From NCBI RefSeq assembly GCF_002925845.1, contig NZ_PDNI01000055.1, forward strand, positions 24,326 to 88,325: a stretch of 64,000 bases of DNA, written 5' to 3'. Below the pieces are notes generated by a model. That model did not search any database and was not told the DNA's origin. It worked only from the letters and a program-made list of their open reading frames with translations. This DNA is from Roseovarius nitratireducens (lineage in GTDB: Bacteria; Pseudomonadota; Alphaproteobacteria; Rhodobacterales; Rhodobacteraceae). Below are positions 53,286 to 61,725 of the stretch, in pieces. Position 1 is the first letter of the stretch. Each line of letters opens with the position of its first letter. Both the position numbers and the translations under genes were made by a program.

Positions 53286-53573
53286 ATGACGGATTTCGAC
53301 CGAATCATCGACGCCCTCGAGGAAAGCCCGGCCGAGGGTGCGCAGGCGATGGCCGCCGCGCGGCTGGGGTTTCTAGAATGGGTGTTTGCCACGCCCGGCC
53401 CGCTCACCGCGCGGATGGCGCGCGACGCGCTCGACACGCAGGCCGCCCGTGACGCGCAAAGCCCGGCGGCGCGCGCCTTTGTTGGCTGTGTCCGCGAGGC
53501 CGGTACGCCTGCCCGAGCCTGCTATGCAGGCCGCCGCGCCGCGCGGGCAAAGCGCGCACAATGGCTCAACTGA
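53286..53573 (+). CDS. Small protein of unknown function under a cobalamin riboswitch
   Basis: This is a 95-residue, Ala/Arg-rich, mostly helical protein with no signal peptide or membrane segment. Its sequence has MTDFDRIIDALEESPAEG, then RLGFLEWVFATPGPL near 26-40, then ALDTQAARDAQSPAARAFVGCVREAG near 48-73 and a basic tail (AGRRAARAKRAQW). It has two cysteines (68, 79). I recognise no family. GGGGAG lies 8-9 bases before the ATG. It appears monocistronic: the next plus-strand gene is 750 bp away. The riboswitch says it is made when B12 is scarce, so a B12-sparing or acquisition role is inferred. Confidence 0.8.
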   Translation: MTDFDRIIDALEESPAEGAQAMAAARLGFLEWVFATPGPLTARMARDALDTQAARDAQSPAARAFVGCVREAGTPARACYAGRRAARAKRAQWLN

Positions 53574-53593
53574 CATCTCGGGGCAGGGCGGCA

Positions 53594-53638
53594 GAAAAGG
53601 AAAACGGCGACACCAGGGAGGAGGAGGGTGCCGCCGTT
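53594..53638 (-). terminator. CcsR4-type hairpin acting as terminator of the ccaF1-CcsR transcript
   Basis: On the minus strand AACGGCGGCACC pairs with GGUGUCGCCGUU (12 bp, one G-U), enclosing CUCCUCCUCCCU, and is followed by UUCCUUUU. The mismatch would be A-C on the other strand, so the RNA is from the minus strand. Confidence 0.85.
53603..53638 (-). ncRNA. CcsR-like sRNA unit 4
   Basis: This unit has the loop motif CCUCCUCCC (53624-53616) in a long stem. It is the last of four units and doubles as the terminator. Confidence 0.8.
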
Positions 53639-53651
53639 CTCTTTCGCGTCG

Positions 53652-53676
53652 GGCCTCAGGGAGGAGGAGGAGACCG
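53652..53676 (-). ncRNA. CcsR-like sRNA unit 3
   Basis: On the minus strand GGUCUC-CUCCUCCUCCCU-GAGGCC forms a six-pair stem with one U-G wobble, and the CCUCCUCCC motif (53667-53659) is in the loop. The wobble fits only minus-strand RNA. Confidence 0.8.
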
Positions 53677-53722
53677 TCAGCTATCTTTCAGGATCGTTTT
53701 CGCGACCCTGTCGTTCGGCCCC

Positions 53723-53750
53723 GGGCTCTTGGGAGGAGGAGAGAGAGCCC
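53723..53750 (-). ncRNA. CcsR-like sRNA unit 2
   Basis: GGGCUCU and AGAGCCC form a perfect 7 bp stem around a loop with CCUCCUCCC (53739-53731). Confidence 0.85.
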
Positions 53751-53764
53751 GCGACCGTCACGGA

Positions 53765-53789
53765 TGCGCCAGGGAGGAGGAGAGGCGCA
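53765..53789 (-). ncRNA. CcsR-like sRNA unit 1
   Basis: UGCGCC/GGCGCA form a 6 bp stem around CCUCCUCCC (53780-53772). This unit is nearest to ccaF1, 12 bp after its stop. Confidence 0.85.
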
Positions 53790-53801
53790 CCCGTATTCCG
53801 T

Positions 53802-54026
53802 TCAGCGCCGTGCGCCGTAGACCGAGTCGCGCGCGACCCGGCGAATTTCGCTGCGATGCAGGCCAAGGTCGGCCAGATCGCGGTTGCTCAGCTCGGAAAG
53901 TTCGCGCACCGTGCGGCGGTAGGCGATAAAGGCTGCGGCACGCTGCGCTGCGGCGCGAACGGTGTTGCGAAGCTCGCCCCACGCCGTGCCTGCTGTGCCA
54001 TATTGCGTTACGATCGACCGTGCCAT
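53802..54026 (-). CDS. ccaF1: DUF1127 small RNA-binding protein CcaF1
   Basis: This is a 74-residue basic protein. The N-terminal half is MARSIVTQYGTAGTAWGELR; the C-terminal DUF1127 helix pair is RRTVRELSELSNRDLADLGLHRSEIRRVARDSVYG (37-71). In Rhodobacter sphaeroides the homologue CcaF1 binds RNA and helps mature the CcsR1-4 sRNAs encoded in its 3' region. Here the same arrangement is present, with four CCUCCUCCC hairpins following. AAGGGAAAG precedes the ATG. A heat-shock-sigma-like promoter is possible upstream. Confidence 0.93.
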   Translation of the reverse strand: MARSIVTQYGTAGTAWGELRNTVRAAAQRAAAFIAYRRTVRELSELSNRDLADLGLHRSEIRRVARDSVYGARR

Positions 54027-54095
54027 GTTCTTTCCCTTGCGATCTTCTTCGCTTTAACTGTTCGAAGCCACTCTGTTTGGCCCCGGTTGAAGCAA

Positions 54096-54122
54096 AGATA
54101 GCCTCTTTCTGCGCGTGCACAA
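54096..54122 (-). promoter_or_regulatory. Possible RpoH-type promoter of ccaF1
   Basis: On the minus strand TTGTGC (54122-54117) and CTATCT (54101-54096) are 15 bp apart, giving a leader of about 60 nt. The Rhodobacter homologue is under RpoHI/RpoHII, and CTATCT fits such a -10 loosely. Confidence 0.4.
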
Positions 54123-54136
54123 TACCAGCTTGAACA

Positions 54137-54167
54137 TTTCTGCCATGCAGAAAACGCATGGCAGAAA
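54137..54167. promoter_or_regulatory. Perfect 12 bp inverted repeat between ccaF1 and the L,D-transpeptidase gene
   Basis: TTTCTGCCATGC and GCATGGCAGAAA are separated by 7 bases. No U-run follows on either strand. Its place in the divergent gap favours an operator over a terminator. Confidence 0.55.
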
Positions 54168-54321
54168 GTGACCTAACGTCAGGCAAACGCATATCTTTTC
54201 ATCGCTAACTGATGCCATTCCGCGCATCTTTCGAAGATTTCGCACTGCGGCGATGCGGCATGCGCGCCATGTTCGCGGCGAAAATATCTGGATCGGGCGG
54301 CCGCACATGGTAGCAAGGGGC

Positions 54322-54816
54322 ATGACATCAAACGACCTCGTTCTCACCCCCATCGGGCTACGCTTTGGCGGGCGACGTTATCCCTGCACGATCGGGCGCG
54401 GCGGCATATCGGGTGCCAAGCGCGAGGGCGACGGCGCGACACCGGTCGGCATCCATCGCATTGTCGGGATGCTCTACCGTCCCGACCGCATGGCGCGGCC
54501 CGCCAACTGGGCGCTGCCGATCAGGCCCGGTGATCTATGGTCCGACGATCCCGACCACGAGGATTACAACCTCATGGTACGCGCGCCCTATCCGCACAGT
54601 CATGAGGTCTTGCGCCGCGCCGATCCGCTCTATGACCTCGTGATCGTGACCGACTGGAACTGGCCCCGCGCCGCGCGCGGGCGCGGGTCGTGCATCTTCG
54701 TGCATCGCTGGCGCAGGCCGGGCTATCCGACGGCGGGCTGCATCGCGCTGCGGCCAGATCACCTGCGCCGAATCGCGGCGGGCATCTGCCACGGGACGCG
54801 GCTGATCGTGCGGTAG
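54322..54816 (+). CDS. YkuD-type L,D-transpeptidase-like protein
   Basis: This is a 164-residue protein. The catalytic motif is present: His128 in IFVHRW and Cys140 in GYPTAGCIAL (HxxxxxxxxxGC). The middle has EGDGATPVGIHRIVG near 35-49, typical of this small cytoplasm-like YkuD family without a signal peptide. L,D-transpeptidases cross-link peptidoglycan or attach lipoproteins; lack of an export signal makes the site of action uncertain. ATGs at 54253 and 54307 would lengthen it. It is followed by a secreted DUF4139 protein. Confidence 0.87.
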   Translation: MTSNDLVLTPIGLRFGGRRYPCTIGRGGISGAKREGDGATPVGIHRIVGMLYRPDRMARPANWALPIRPGDLWSDDPDHEDYNLMVRAPYPHSHEVLRRADPLYDLVIVTDWNWPRAARGRGSCIFVHRWRRPGYPTAGCIALRPDHLRRIAAGICHGTRLIVR

Positions 54817-54915
54817 AAGGGGCCGGAACAGTGCCCGGTTCCCTGGGCGCGCGGTCGCGCTTGCGCTCTGTTCCAGAAACCCCCAAGTATCACAGAAGCT
54901 GATTGGAGGTTTCCC

Positions 54916-56541
54916 ATGCGCGGCGTGTCCCTTGCCCTTGCCCTTTCCCTTGTTGCTTCCCCGGTGCTGGCCGATGACTTGGCTGTGACCAGCCGGGTGA
55001 GCGCCGCGACCGTCTATCCAGAGGGTGCGACCGTCACCCGCGAGGCGGCGTTTTCGGCCCCCGCCGGAGAGCATGAGCTGATCCTCACGGACCTGCCGCG
55101 CGACACGCCGCTGGCGTCGGTACGGGTGGCGCTGGACGGTGCGCGGCTGGGTGGTGTGCGCACGCGCGAGGATTACGTGCCACCACGGCAGGCCGAGGAC
55201 GACGCCGAGGTGCAGGCCGCGCGGGCCGAGGTCGAGCGTCTGGAGGAGGCGCTGCGTGCTGGCCGTGCCGAGGTGGCCGATATCCGGTTGGAGGCCGATG
55301 CGGCCCGGGCGCGGCTGCGCTTTCTCGACGGCATCGGCAAGGCCGAGGGGCTGGCGGCGCAGGAGCCGGCCACGCTGGGCGATCTGGTGGCGATGATCGG
55401 GCGCGAGACGCTAGAGGCACGCCGCGCCGAGACCGGGGCCGAGCGCCGTGCCGATGCTGCCGAGCGCGCGCTCAAGGACCTGGTGGAGAAGCTGTCGCGC
55501 GCGCGGCAGGCGCTGGAGGCGCTGGTGCCCGAGACCGGGCCGCGCGCCCTGCTCGCCGTCGCCATCCGCGCCGACGCGGCCACCGAGGGGCAGCTCACCG
55601 TCAGCTACACGGTGCCGCAGGCGGGCTGGCAGCCGCTCTACGACCTGCACCTTGCGCGTGACGAGGGCCAGGTGCGGATCGAGCGCGGGGCCTTCGTGCG
55701 GCAGGAGACCGGCGAGAACTGGCGCGACATCGCGCTCACCCTCTCGACCCGCCGTCCGGCGCAGCAGGGCGCTCCGGGCGAGATCCACCCGTGGATCCCG
55801 CGGCTCGGCGATCCCGACGAGATCCGCCCGATGCCCCGGGTGAAGGGCGAAGGCGCGCTGATGGAGATGGCCGCGCCCGCCGCCGCAGCGGCCGAGGCCG
55901 ACATGGCGCGGCCCGAGTTCGACGGGCTGTCGGTGCGCTACGCCTATCCCGCACCGGTGAGCGTCGCCACCGGGGCAGACCGGGTGCGGCTCATGCTGTC
56001 GCCGATCGAGGCGGACGCAGAGATCAGGGCGCGGGCGGTGCCCCTGGTGGACGAGACCGCCTTCCTCATGGCGCGGGTGACCAATTCGGATGAGGACGTG
56101 ATCCTGCCCACGTCCGAGGCACGCTTCTATCTCGACGGGCGCTATGTCGGGCAGCGCTGGCTGCCTTTTGCCGCGGCAGGGGCGGAGATGGCGCTCTCGT
56201 TCGGGCCGATCGAGGGGCTGACGCTGAAGCGCGTCGTCAAGACGCGCTCGGAGGGTGATCGCGGCCTCATCAATCGTGCCAGTGAGCGCCGCGAGACGGT
56301 GGAGATCACCGTCGAGAACCTCACCGGCGAGAGCTGGCCGGTCACCGTGCTCGACCGTGTGCCGGTGTCCGAGCAGGACGACCTGCGCATCACGTGGAAT
56401 GCGCGGCCCGATCCCGACGAGACCAACGTCGAGGACAAGCGGGGCATCCTCGCCTGGCGGTTCGACCTGGAGGCGGGTGCGCGGCGCACCATCACCCTCG
56501 ATACGCGGATGAGCTGGCCCGAGGGCAAGGTGCTGCGCTGA
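54916..56541 (+). CDS. Secreted DUF4139 (mucoidy inhibitor MuiA-like) protein
   Basis: This is a 541-residue protein. The signal peptide MRGVSLALALSLVASPVLA is followed by a DUF4140-like beta domain (AATVYPEGATVTREAAFSAPAGEHELILTDLPRDT near 31-65). A predicted coiled coil covers about 90-205. The DUF4139 region has YTVPQAGWQPLYDLHL near 232-247, ENWRDIALTLSTRRP near 270-284 and NLTGESWPVTVLDRVPVSEQDDLRI. Its function is unknown; homologues affect exopolysaccharide or envelope traits. Confidence 0.9.
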   Translation: MRGVSLALALSLVASPVLADDLAVTSRVSAATVYPEGATVTREAAFSAPAGEHELILTDLPRDTPLASVRVALDGARLGGVRTREDYVPPRQAEDDAEVQAARAEVERLEEALRAGRAEVADIRLEADAARARLRFLDGIGKAEGLAAQEPATLGDLVAMIGRETLEARRAETGAERRADAAERALKDLVEKLSRARQALEALVPETGPRALLAVAIRADAATEGQLTVSYTVPQAGWQPLYDLHLARDEGQVRIERGAFVRQETGENWRDIALTLSTRRPAQQGAPGEIHPWIPRLGDPDEIRPMPRVKGEGALMEMAAPAAAAAEADMARPEFDGLSVRYAYPAPVSVATGADRVRLMLSPIEADAEIRARAVPLVDETAFLMARVTNSDEDVILPTSEARFYLDGRYVGQRWLPFAAAGAEMALSFGPIEGLTLKRVVKTRSEGDRGLINRASERRETVEITVENLTGESWPVTVLDRVPVSEQDDLRITWNARPDPDETNVEDKRGILAWRFDLEAGARRTITLDTRMSWPEGKVLR

Positions 56542-56553
56542 AGTGCCCGTCGG

Positions 56554-57084
56554 TCAGCCGCTACAGCGCTTCTCCGCTTCTTCGACTGCGGCGGTGTAGC
56601 CAAGAAGCGAAAAGGTGTCCTTGGTCTGGGTGCCGCGCGTGGAGCGGGCGGTGAGCACCGCGTCAACCCCGCGCTTCATCGCCGCGAGGATCTTCGCGTC
56701 ATCCTCTACGGTGGCGGGCCATGCCCATTCGCCTTCGCTGAACAGCTCGAAGCTGTCGTCACCGATGCGCAGATTCACGGTCGAGCCCTTTGCGAAGGGA
56801 TAGCCGCCGGTAAAGGTGATCTGCCCCTGCACGTCGGCAGCGGGGCGAAAGAAGGTCATCAGCAGAATATCGCCGCGCCGCACCGCCACCACGCGGCCAT
56901 CGCGGGTGTTCACTGTCTCGGTGGGGGCCGAAACCGCCCAGCATTCGCGCGGATCGGTATCTTCGAACACGCTCCATGCCGTGTTCGTCGCCACCTGATT
57001 CGTGCTCGTGTCCTGCGCAGTGGTCACCGTCGCCGCCGCACATGCCAGTGCAAGGGCGAGGCCTCGTGCAAGTCCCATCATCAT
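56554..57084 (-). CDS. IalB-like (invasion-associated locus B) periplasmic protein
   Basis: This 176-residue protein has a signal peptide MMMGLARGLALALACAAATV ending near TAQ. The IalB core is WSVFEDTDPRECWAVSAPTETVNTRDGRVV near 36-66, DILLMTFFRPAADVQGQITFTGGYPF near 72-97 and a pair of cysteines (Cys48 and the C-terminal Cys). The family is periplasmic with no proven activity outside Bartonella. GGAGG precedes the ATG by 7 bases. Its end faces the DUF4139 gene end with 12 bp between. Confidence 0.87.
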   Translation of the reverse strand: MMMGLARGLALALACAAATVTTAQDTSTNQVATNTAWSVFEDTDPRECWAVSAPTETVNTRDGRVVAVRRGDILLMTFFRPAADVQGQITFTGGYPFAKGSTVNLRIGDDSFELFSEGEWAWPATVEDDAKILAAMKRGVDAVLTARSTRGTQTKDTFSLLGYTAAVEEAEKRCSG

Positions 57085-57283
57085 GTTCCAGCCTCCAAGC
57101 CGTCCCAGCCTCAATCTTTCGACCGGCCGCCGCCCTTTACAGGCCTGTTGTATTGTGCGACCGATCCACGTTCGACGCATCGAGACTAGCGCGAATTGGA
57201 CGGGAAGTGAAAGGCGGAATTGGCGGGTCTCCGCGAATCGTGTGGCCTCTTCCCGCACCGGGCGCGCAGACCGGAGACCACGC

Positions 57284-58276
57284 ATGACCCACCCCGTTCC
57301 CCTTGCCGAAGTTTGGCGCGGACCGCGCCCCGAGAGCGTTCACCTCGGTCACGCCGTGATCTGCGATGCGCGAGGCGATATCGTCGAGGCATGGGGCAAC
57401 CCCGACGAGGTGGTGCTGCCGCGCTCCTCGGCCAAGATGATCCAGGCGCTGCCGCTGGTGGCTTCGGGGGCGGCGGACGCGGCGGGGCTGACGCCCGAAC
57501 ATCTGGCGCTGGCCTGCGCGTCGCATAGCGGTGCGGCGATCCATACCGACAGGGTGGGCCGCTGGATTGCCGAGATTGGCCTCGGCGACGACGATTTCCG
57601 CTGCGGCGCGCACATGCCATGGGACAAGGCGGCGCATGATGCGCTGCTTTGTTCGGGTACCGCACCCTGTCAGGTGCACAACAACTGTTCTGGCAAGCAT
57701 GCCGGGTTTCTCACCCTCAACCGGCATCTCGGTGGCGGCCCCGACTATGTCGAACCCGACCACCCGGTGCAGCGCGCGGTGATGGAGGCGTTCGAGACCG
57801 TTACCGACCAATCCTCGCCCTATTACGGGATCGACGGCTGTTCTGCCCCCAATCCGGCCACCACGCTGCGGGCGATGGCGCGGGCGATGGCGTGGTATGC
57901 GAGCGCGGGTGAGGCCACTGCCGAGGAACGCGCCGCCCGCAGGCTATGGCAGGCGATGGTGGCCCATCCTGATCTGGTTGCGGGCGAGGGGCGGGCCTGC
58001 ACCGAGTTGATGCGCGCCTGCTCGGAGCCGGTGGCGCTCAAGACCGGGGCGGAGGCGTTCTATATCGCGATCCTTCCGCGGCGGGGCCTCGGCGTCGCGC
58101 TAAAGATCGCCGACGGCGGCACGCGCGGCGCGGAATGTGCCATCGCCTCGATTCTCGTGCGGTTGGGGGTGCTCGACCCCCGGCATCCGGCGGCGTGCAA
58201 GGTGCGCAACGCGCCGATCATCAATTGGCGCGGCATCGAGACAGGCGCGATTCGGCCCGCCGCTACGATGTCCTGA
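57284..58276 (+). CDS. L-asparaginase II (Rhizobium etli type)
   Basis: This is a 330-residue protein of the asparaginase II family unrelated to the E. coli enzymes. It shows VEAWGNPDEVVLPRSSAKMIQALPLVASGAAD near 34-65 (the RSSAK serine-lysine pair), LALACASHSG near 72-81, CSGKHAGFL near 142-150 and GIDGCSAPNPAT near 185-196. It hydrolyses asparagine to aspartate and ammonia. GGAGA precedes the ATG at 57284. Confidence 0.93.
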   Translation: MTHPVPLAEVWRGPRPESVHLGHAVICDARGDIVEAWGNPDEVVLPRSSAKMIQALPLVASGAADAAGLTPEHLALACASHSGAAIHTDRVGRWIAEIGLGDDDFRCGAHMPWDKAAHDALLCSGTAPCQVHNNCSGKHAGFLTLNRHLGGGPDYVEPDHPVQRAVMEAFETVTDQSSPYYGIDGCSAPNPATTLRAMARAMAWYASAGEATAEERAARRLWQAMVAHPDLVAGEGRACTELMRACSEPVALKTGAEAFYIAILPRRGLGVALKIADGGTRGAECAIASILVRLGVLDPRHPAACKVRNAPIINWRGIETGAIRPAATMS

Positions 58277-58430
58277 TACAGGCAGAGGAGATCGACAAGG
58301 CGGGCATCGCGACCCGGAGGCGCCGCCGACTCGCGTCTTGCGATCGGTGAATGCGCGAGGTCGGCTGTCCGGGGGGCAGGGCGTGTGAATGCGCCTGAAC
58401 GCACGCCAGGCCTGGCCCCGCGATCCCTGC

Positions 58431-59306
58431 TCAGTTGATGAGCCCGGCGTGGCGCAAGCCCTCCTCGACCAGCGCTTTGGTCGGATCGCTCAGGCCCACG
58501 AGCGGCAGGCGTACCTCGTCGCTGCACAGCCCCAGCCGCGACATCGCGTACTTGACGCCCACCAGCCCCGGCTCGACAAAGATCGCCCGGTGCAGCGGCA
58601 TCAGCCGGTCCTGCAATTCGAGCGCGGTGGCATAGTCCCCCGCCAGCGTCGCCTCCTGCACCTGTGCTACCAGCTTGGGCGCGACATTGGCGGTGACCGA
58701 GATGACGCCCTGACCGCCCTGCGCGTTGAATCCGTGGGCGGTGGCGTCCTCGCCCGAGATCTGGATGAAATCCTTGCCGCAGGCGATGCGCTGCGTGCTG
58801 ACGCGGGCAAGATCGCCGGTGGCGTCCTTGACGCCGATGATACGCGGAAGCTGTGCCAGCTTGCCCATCGTCTCGGGGAGCATGTCCACCACCGACCGGC
58901 CGGGAATGTTGTAGATGATGATCGGCAGTTCGCAGCAATCGTGCAGCGCGGTGAAATGCGCGATCAGCCCCGCCTGCGTGGGCTTGTTGTAATAGGGCGT
59001 CACGACCAGCGCGGCATCCGCGCCCACCGTCTCGGCATGGCGCATGAAGCGGATCGCCTCGATCGTGTTGTTGGAGCCCGCCCCCGCGATCACCGGGACG
59101 CGCCCGGCGGCGGCGCGCACCACCTCGTCGATCACCTGCTCATGCTCTTTGTGGGTAAGCGTTGGGCTCTCGCCCGTGGTGCCAACGGGGACAAGCCCGC
59201 GGCTGCCCTCGCCAATATGCCATTCCACAAGAGTCCGAAGCGTCTCGTAATCCACCTCGCCGTTCCTGAACGGTGTAACGAGGGCAGGGAAGGATCCTTT
59301 GAACAT
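58431..59306 (-). CDS. dapA: 4-hydroxy-tetrahydrodipicolinate synthase
   Basis: This 291-residue TIM-barrel aldolase has the Schiff-base Lys160 in [10 protein letters not shown], Tyr132 in [10 protein letters not shown], and [14 protein letters not shown] near 43-56. It condenses pyruvate with aspartate semialdehyde for lysine and diaminopimelate synthesis. It is divergent from the lytic transglycosylase gene across 116 bp, so precursor synthesis and turnover of peptidoglycan are neighbours. Confidence 0.97.
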   Translation of the reverse strand: MFKGSFPALVTPFRNGEVDYETLRTLVEWHIGEGSRGLVPVGTTGESPTLTHKEHEQVIDEVVRAAAGRVPVIAGAGSNNTIEAIRFMRHAETVGADAALVVTPYYNKPTQAGLIAHFTALHDCCELPIIIYNIPGRSVVDMLPETMGKLAQLPRIIGVKDATGDLARVSTQRIACGKDFIQISGEDATAHGFNAQGGQGVISVTANVAPKLVAQVQEATLAGDYATALELQDRLMPLHRAIFVEPGLVGVKYAMSRLGLCSDEVRLPLVGLSDPTKALVEEGLRHAGLIN

Positions 59307-59422
59307 CACGCGCTCCTTGTGGTCTCGGGCGGCGACCGGTCCTCCACTCGTGTGTGGACCGCGCGGACCGCGCCGCCTAGGCTGGGGACGTCTATCCTGA
59401 TTCAACGCGGAAAAGGCAAGGG

Positions 59423-61369
59423 ATGTTGCGGCTTCTGGCGATGGTTTTGATCTGTGCAATGCCCCTCGGTGCGGCGTCTGCGGCCTCCGACGTGCCGCGC
59501 ATTGCGCCGCGTCCGCTGGCCAGCGCGCTTCAGGCCATGGGTGCGGGCCGCTGGGAGGTGGCGGCGCGGCTCGCGGCGCGCGACGGCCCGGCAGCGGCCG
59601 ATCTCGTCGAATGGTACCGGCTGCGCGCGGGACTGGGCGCGCCCGACGAGATCCTGGGCTTTCTGAGGCGCAATGACCACTGGCCCGGCCTTGACCTGCT
59701 GCGCCGCAACAGCGAGGCGGCGATGGCCGGCGCGGATTTTGACACGGTGCTCGCCTTCTACGACGGGTACGTGCCGCAGACGGGCGCCGGCGCGCTCTCT
59801 GCCGCCCGCGCGCGGCTGGCGCGTGGGCGGCAGGGTGAGGCCGAGGCCGGAATCGTGATGGCATGGCGCACGCTCGATCTCACCGCCGCCGGGCACGCCG
59901 ATTTCCTGCGCGAATTCGGCGCGCTGCTGGCCCCCCATCACGAGGCGCGGCTTGACATGGCGCTGTGGCGTGGGCTCGACGACGCCGCCCTGATGCTGCC
60001 GTTGGTGAGCGACGCCACGCGCGAGCGAGCCGAGATACGGGCGCGCGTGGCCGAGTCCGGCCCCGATGGCGTGAGCACGACCGAGGCGCGAGACCCCGGC
60101 ATCGCCTTCGCGCTGTTCGAGCATTACCTCACCCGTTCCGCCGAGGACGCCATCGCCGTGTTGCTGCGCCAGAGTCGGATCAGGGGCGGGCTGGGCGTGC
60201 CCGAGCGCTGGGCCGGCTGGCGCCGCGCCCTGGCCCGCCAGGCGATGCGGGACGGCGAGGTGGCGCGCGCCTACGAGATCGCGGCGCTGCACCAGCTTGA
60301 CGAGGATGCGAATTACGCCGATCTCGAATGGCTTGCAGGCTATATCGCGCTCACCCATCTGGGCGAGCCCGACCTCGCGCGCGATCATTTCCAGCGTTTC
60401 CGCAGCGCCGTCAGCACACCGATTTCGCTTGGGCGTGCGGGCTATTGGCTCGGCCGGGCGGTCGAGGCCGGCGGCGACGCCGAGGCGGCGCGCGCCGCCT
60501 ATGCCGGAGGGGCGGATCACCCGACCAGCTTTTACGGGCTGCTCGCGGCGGAACGGATCGAGCGCGACATCACCGAACTGGTCTCGGGCGCCGGGACCGT
60601 CCCACCATGGCGCGAGGCGGATTTCGCGCGCACCGACCTGCACGAGATTGTCACGCTGGCGTTCAGGATGGACGAGACGTGGCTGGCCCGACAATTCCTG
60701 CTGCACCTCTCGGAGACGCAGGACCGGCAGGGCCTTGCCCGCATGGGCGCGATGCTCGAAGAGATCGGCACGCCCTACCTGCAAGTCATGCTCGGCAAGG
60801 CGGCAGCCGAACGCGGCATCATCCTGCCCGCCATCTACTACCCGCTCCATTCTCTCACGGACATGGACCTGCCCGTGCCGATGGAATGGGCGCTCGCCAT
60901 CGCCCGGCGCGAGAGCGAGTTCAACCCCGTCGTGATGAGCGGTGCCGGCGCACGCGGGCTGATGCAGCTCATGCCGGCCACGGCGCGCGAGATGGCCAGC
61001 GACAGCGGGCTCGACACGGATGCCGCGCGGCTGGTGACGGACTGGCGCCACAACGTGCGGCTCGGCGCCGCCTATCTGGCGCAGTTGCGGGGGCGGTACG
61101 ACGGCAATCCGCTGCTCGTCGCCGCCGCCTACAATGCCGGGCCGGGGCGGGTGACGGACTGGCTAGAGACCTATGGCGATCCGCGGCGCATGGCCCCCGA
61201 GGCGGTGGTTGACTGGATCGAGCACCTGCCCTTTCGCGAGACGCGCAACTACGTCATGCGCGTCGCCGAGAGCCTGCCGATCTATCGCGCGCGCCTTGGC
61301 CAACCGGCGCTGCCGCGGCCCTTCTCTCTGGAAATTGGGGGCAGCGACCGCCCGCGCGTAACGGACTGA
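59423..61369 (+). CDS. Soluble lytic murein transglycosylase (Slt70-like)
   Basis: This is a 648-residue periplasmic protein. The signal peptide [20 protein letters not shown] is followed by a long alpha-helical U-superhelix (about 30-460), then the SLT domain. The catalytic acid is Glu497 in [30 protein letters not shown], with [15 protein letters not shown] near 570-584 and [12 protein letters not shown] near 606-617. It cleaves glycan strands, forming 1,6-anhydro ends. Confidence 0.95.
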   Translation: MLRLLAMVLICAMPLGAASAASDVPRIAPRPLASALQAMGAGRWEVAARLAARDGPAAADLVEWYRLRAGLGAPDEILGFLRRNDHWPGLDLLRRNSEAAMAGADFDTVLAFYDGYVPQTGAGALSAARARLARGRQGEAEAGIVMAWRTLDLTAAGHADFLREFGALLAPHHEARLDMALWRGLDDAALMLPLVSDATRERAEIRARVAESGPDGVSTTEARDPGIAFALFEHYLTRSAEDAIAVLLRQSRIRGGLGVPERWAGWRRALARQAMRDGEVARAYEIAALHQLDEDANYADLEWLAGYIALTHLGEPDLARDHFQRFRSAVSTPISLGRAGYWLGRAVEAGGDAEAARAAYAGGADHPTSFYGLLAAERIERDITELVSGAGTVPPWREADFARTDLHEIVTLAFRMDETWLARQFLLHLSETQDRQGLARMGAMLEEIGTPYLQVMLGKAAAERGIILPAIYYPLHSLTDMDLPVPMEWALAIARRESEFNPVVMSGAGARGLMQLMPATAREMASDSGLDTDAARLVTDWRHNVRLGAAYLAQLRGRYDGNPLLVAAAYNAGPGRVTDWLETYGDPRRMAPEAVVDWIEHLPFRETRNYVMRVAESLPIYRARLGQPALPRPFSLEIGGSDRPRVTD

Positions 61370-61725
61370 CCGGCCTCGGCGCCGCGGAGTGACAGCTAAA
61401 CGGCAAGCCTCGTTACGCGAGGCAGGCACGGCGGCAAGAGGTGGCAAGAGGTGGCAAGAGCGCCCCGTGACCGTATCCGTGCCTCGAAAACTCTCATGAA
61501 AAACGCTTGGGTTCAATCTCTGCCAAGGGTGCAGCGGGGGTCGGCATGGGCCGTCAGGGCCGCGCATCCCGGGTTTCGGTGATTGCCCCGCCTGCCCGCT
61601 GGAGAGGGCGGCGGGGCCGAAACCGGGGTGCAGACGCTTGCCGCACGGGATGTCCCGCTGGAGATGCAGCACGCCGAAGGAGAGCGACGCACCGCACGGG
61701 TAGGCCCGCCAGGCGCACATGCCGG
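61370..61725. other. 356 bp gene-free stretch with hairpins and a tandem repeat
   Basis: GCCTCG-TTACG-CGAGGC (61407-61423) is a short stem. Three 10-base units of the type G(C/T)GGCAAGAG run from 61431 to 61460. A long stem lies at 61569-61626: CC(G)GGTTTCGG pairs with CCGAAACCGG, CCCCGCC with GGCGGGG, and GCCC with GGGC. Open frames here look like chance. Confidence 0.65.

Noticed and set aside
53628-54101. Plus-strand open frame across ccaF1 and the CcsR hairpins
   Set aside because: It runs antisense to the DUF1127 gene and through four structured RNA units whose G-U pairs fit only minus-strand transcription.
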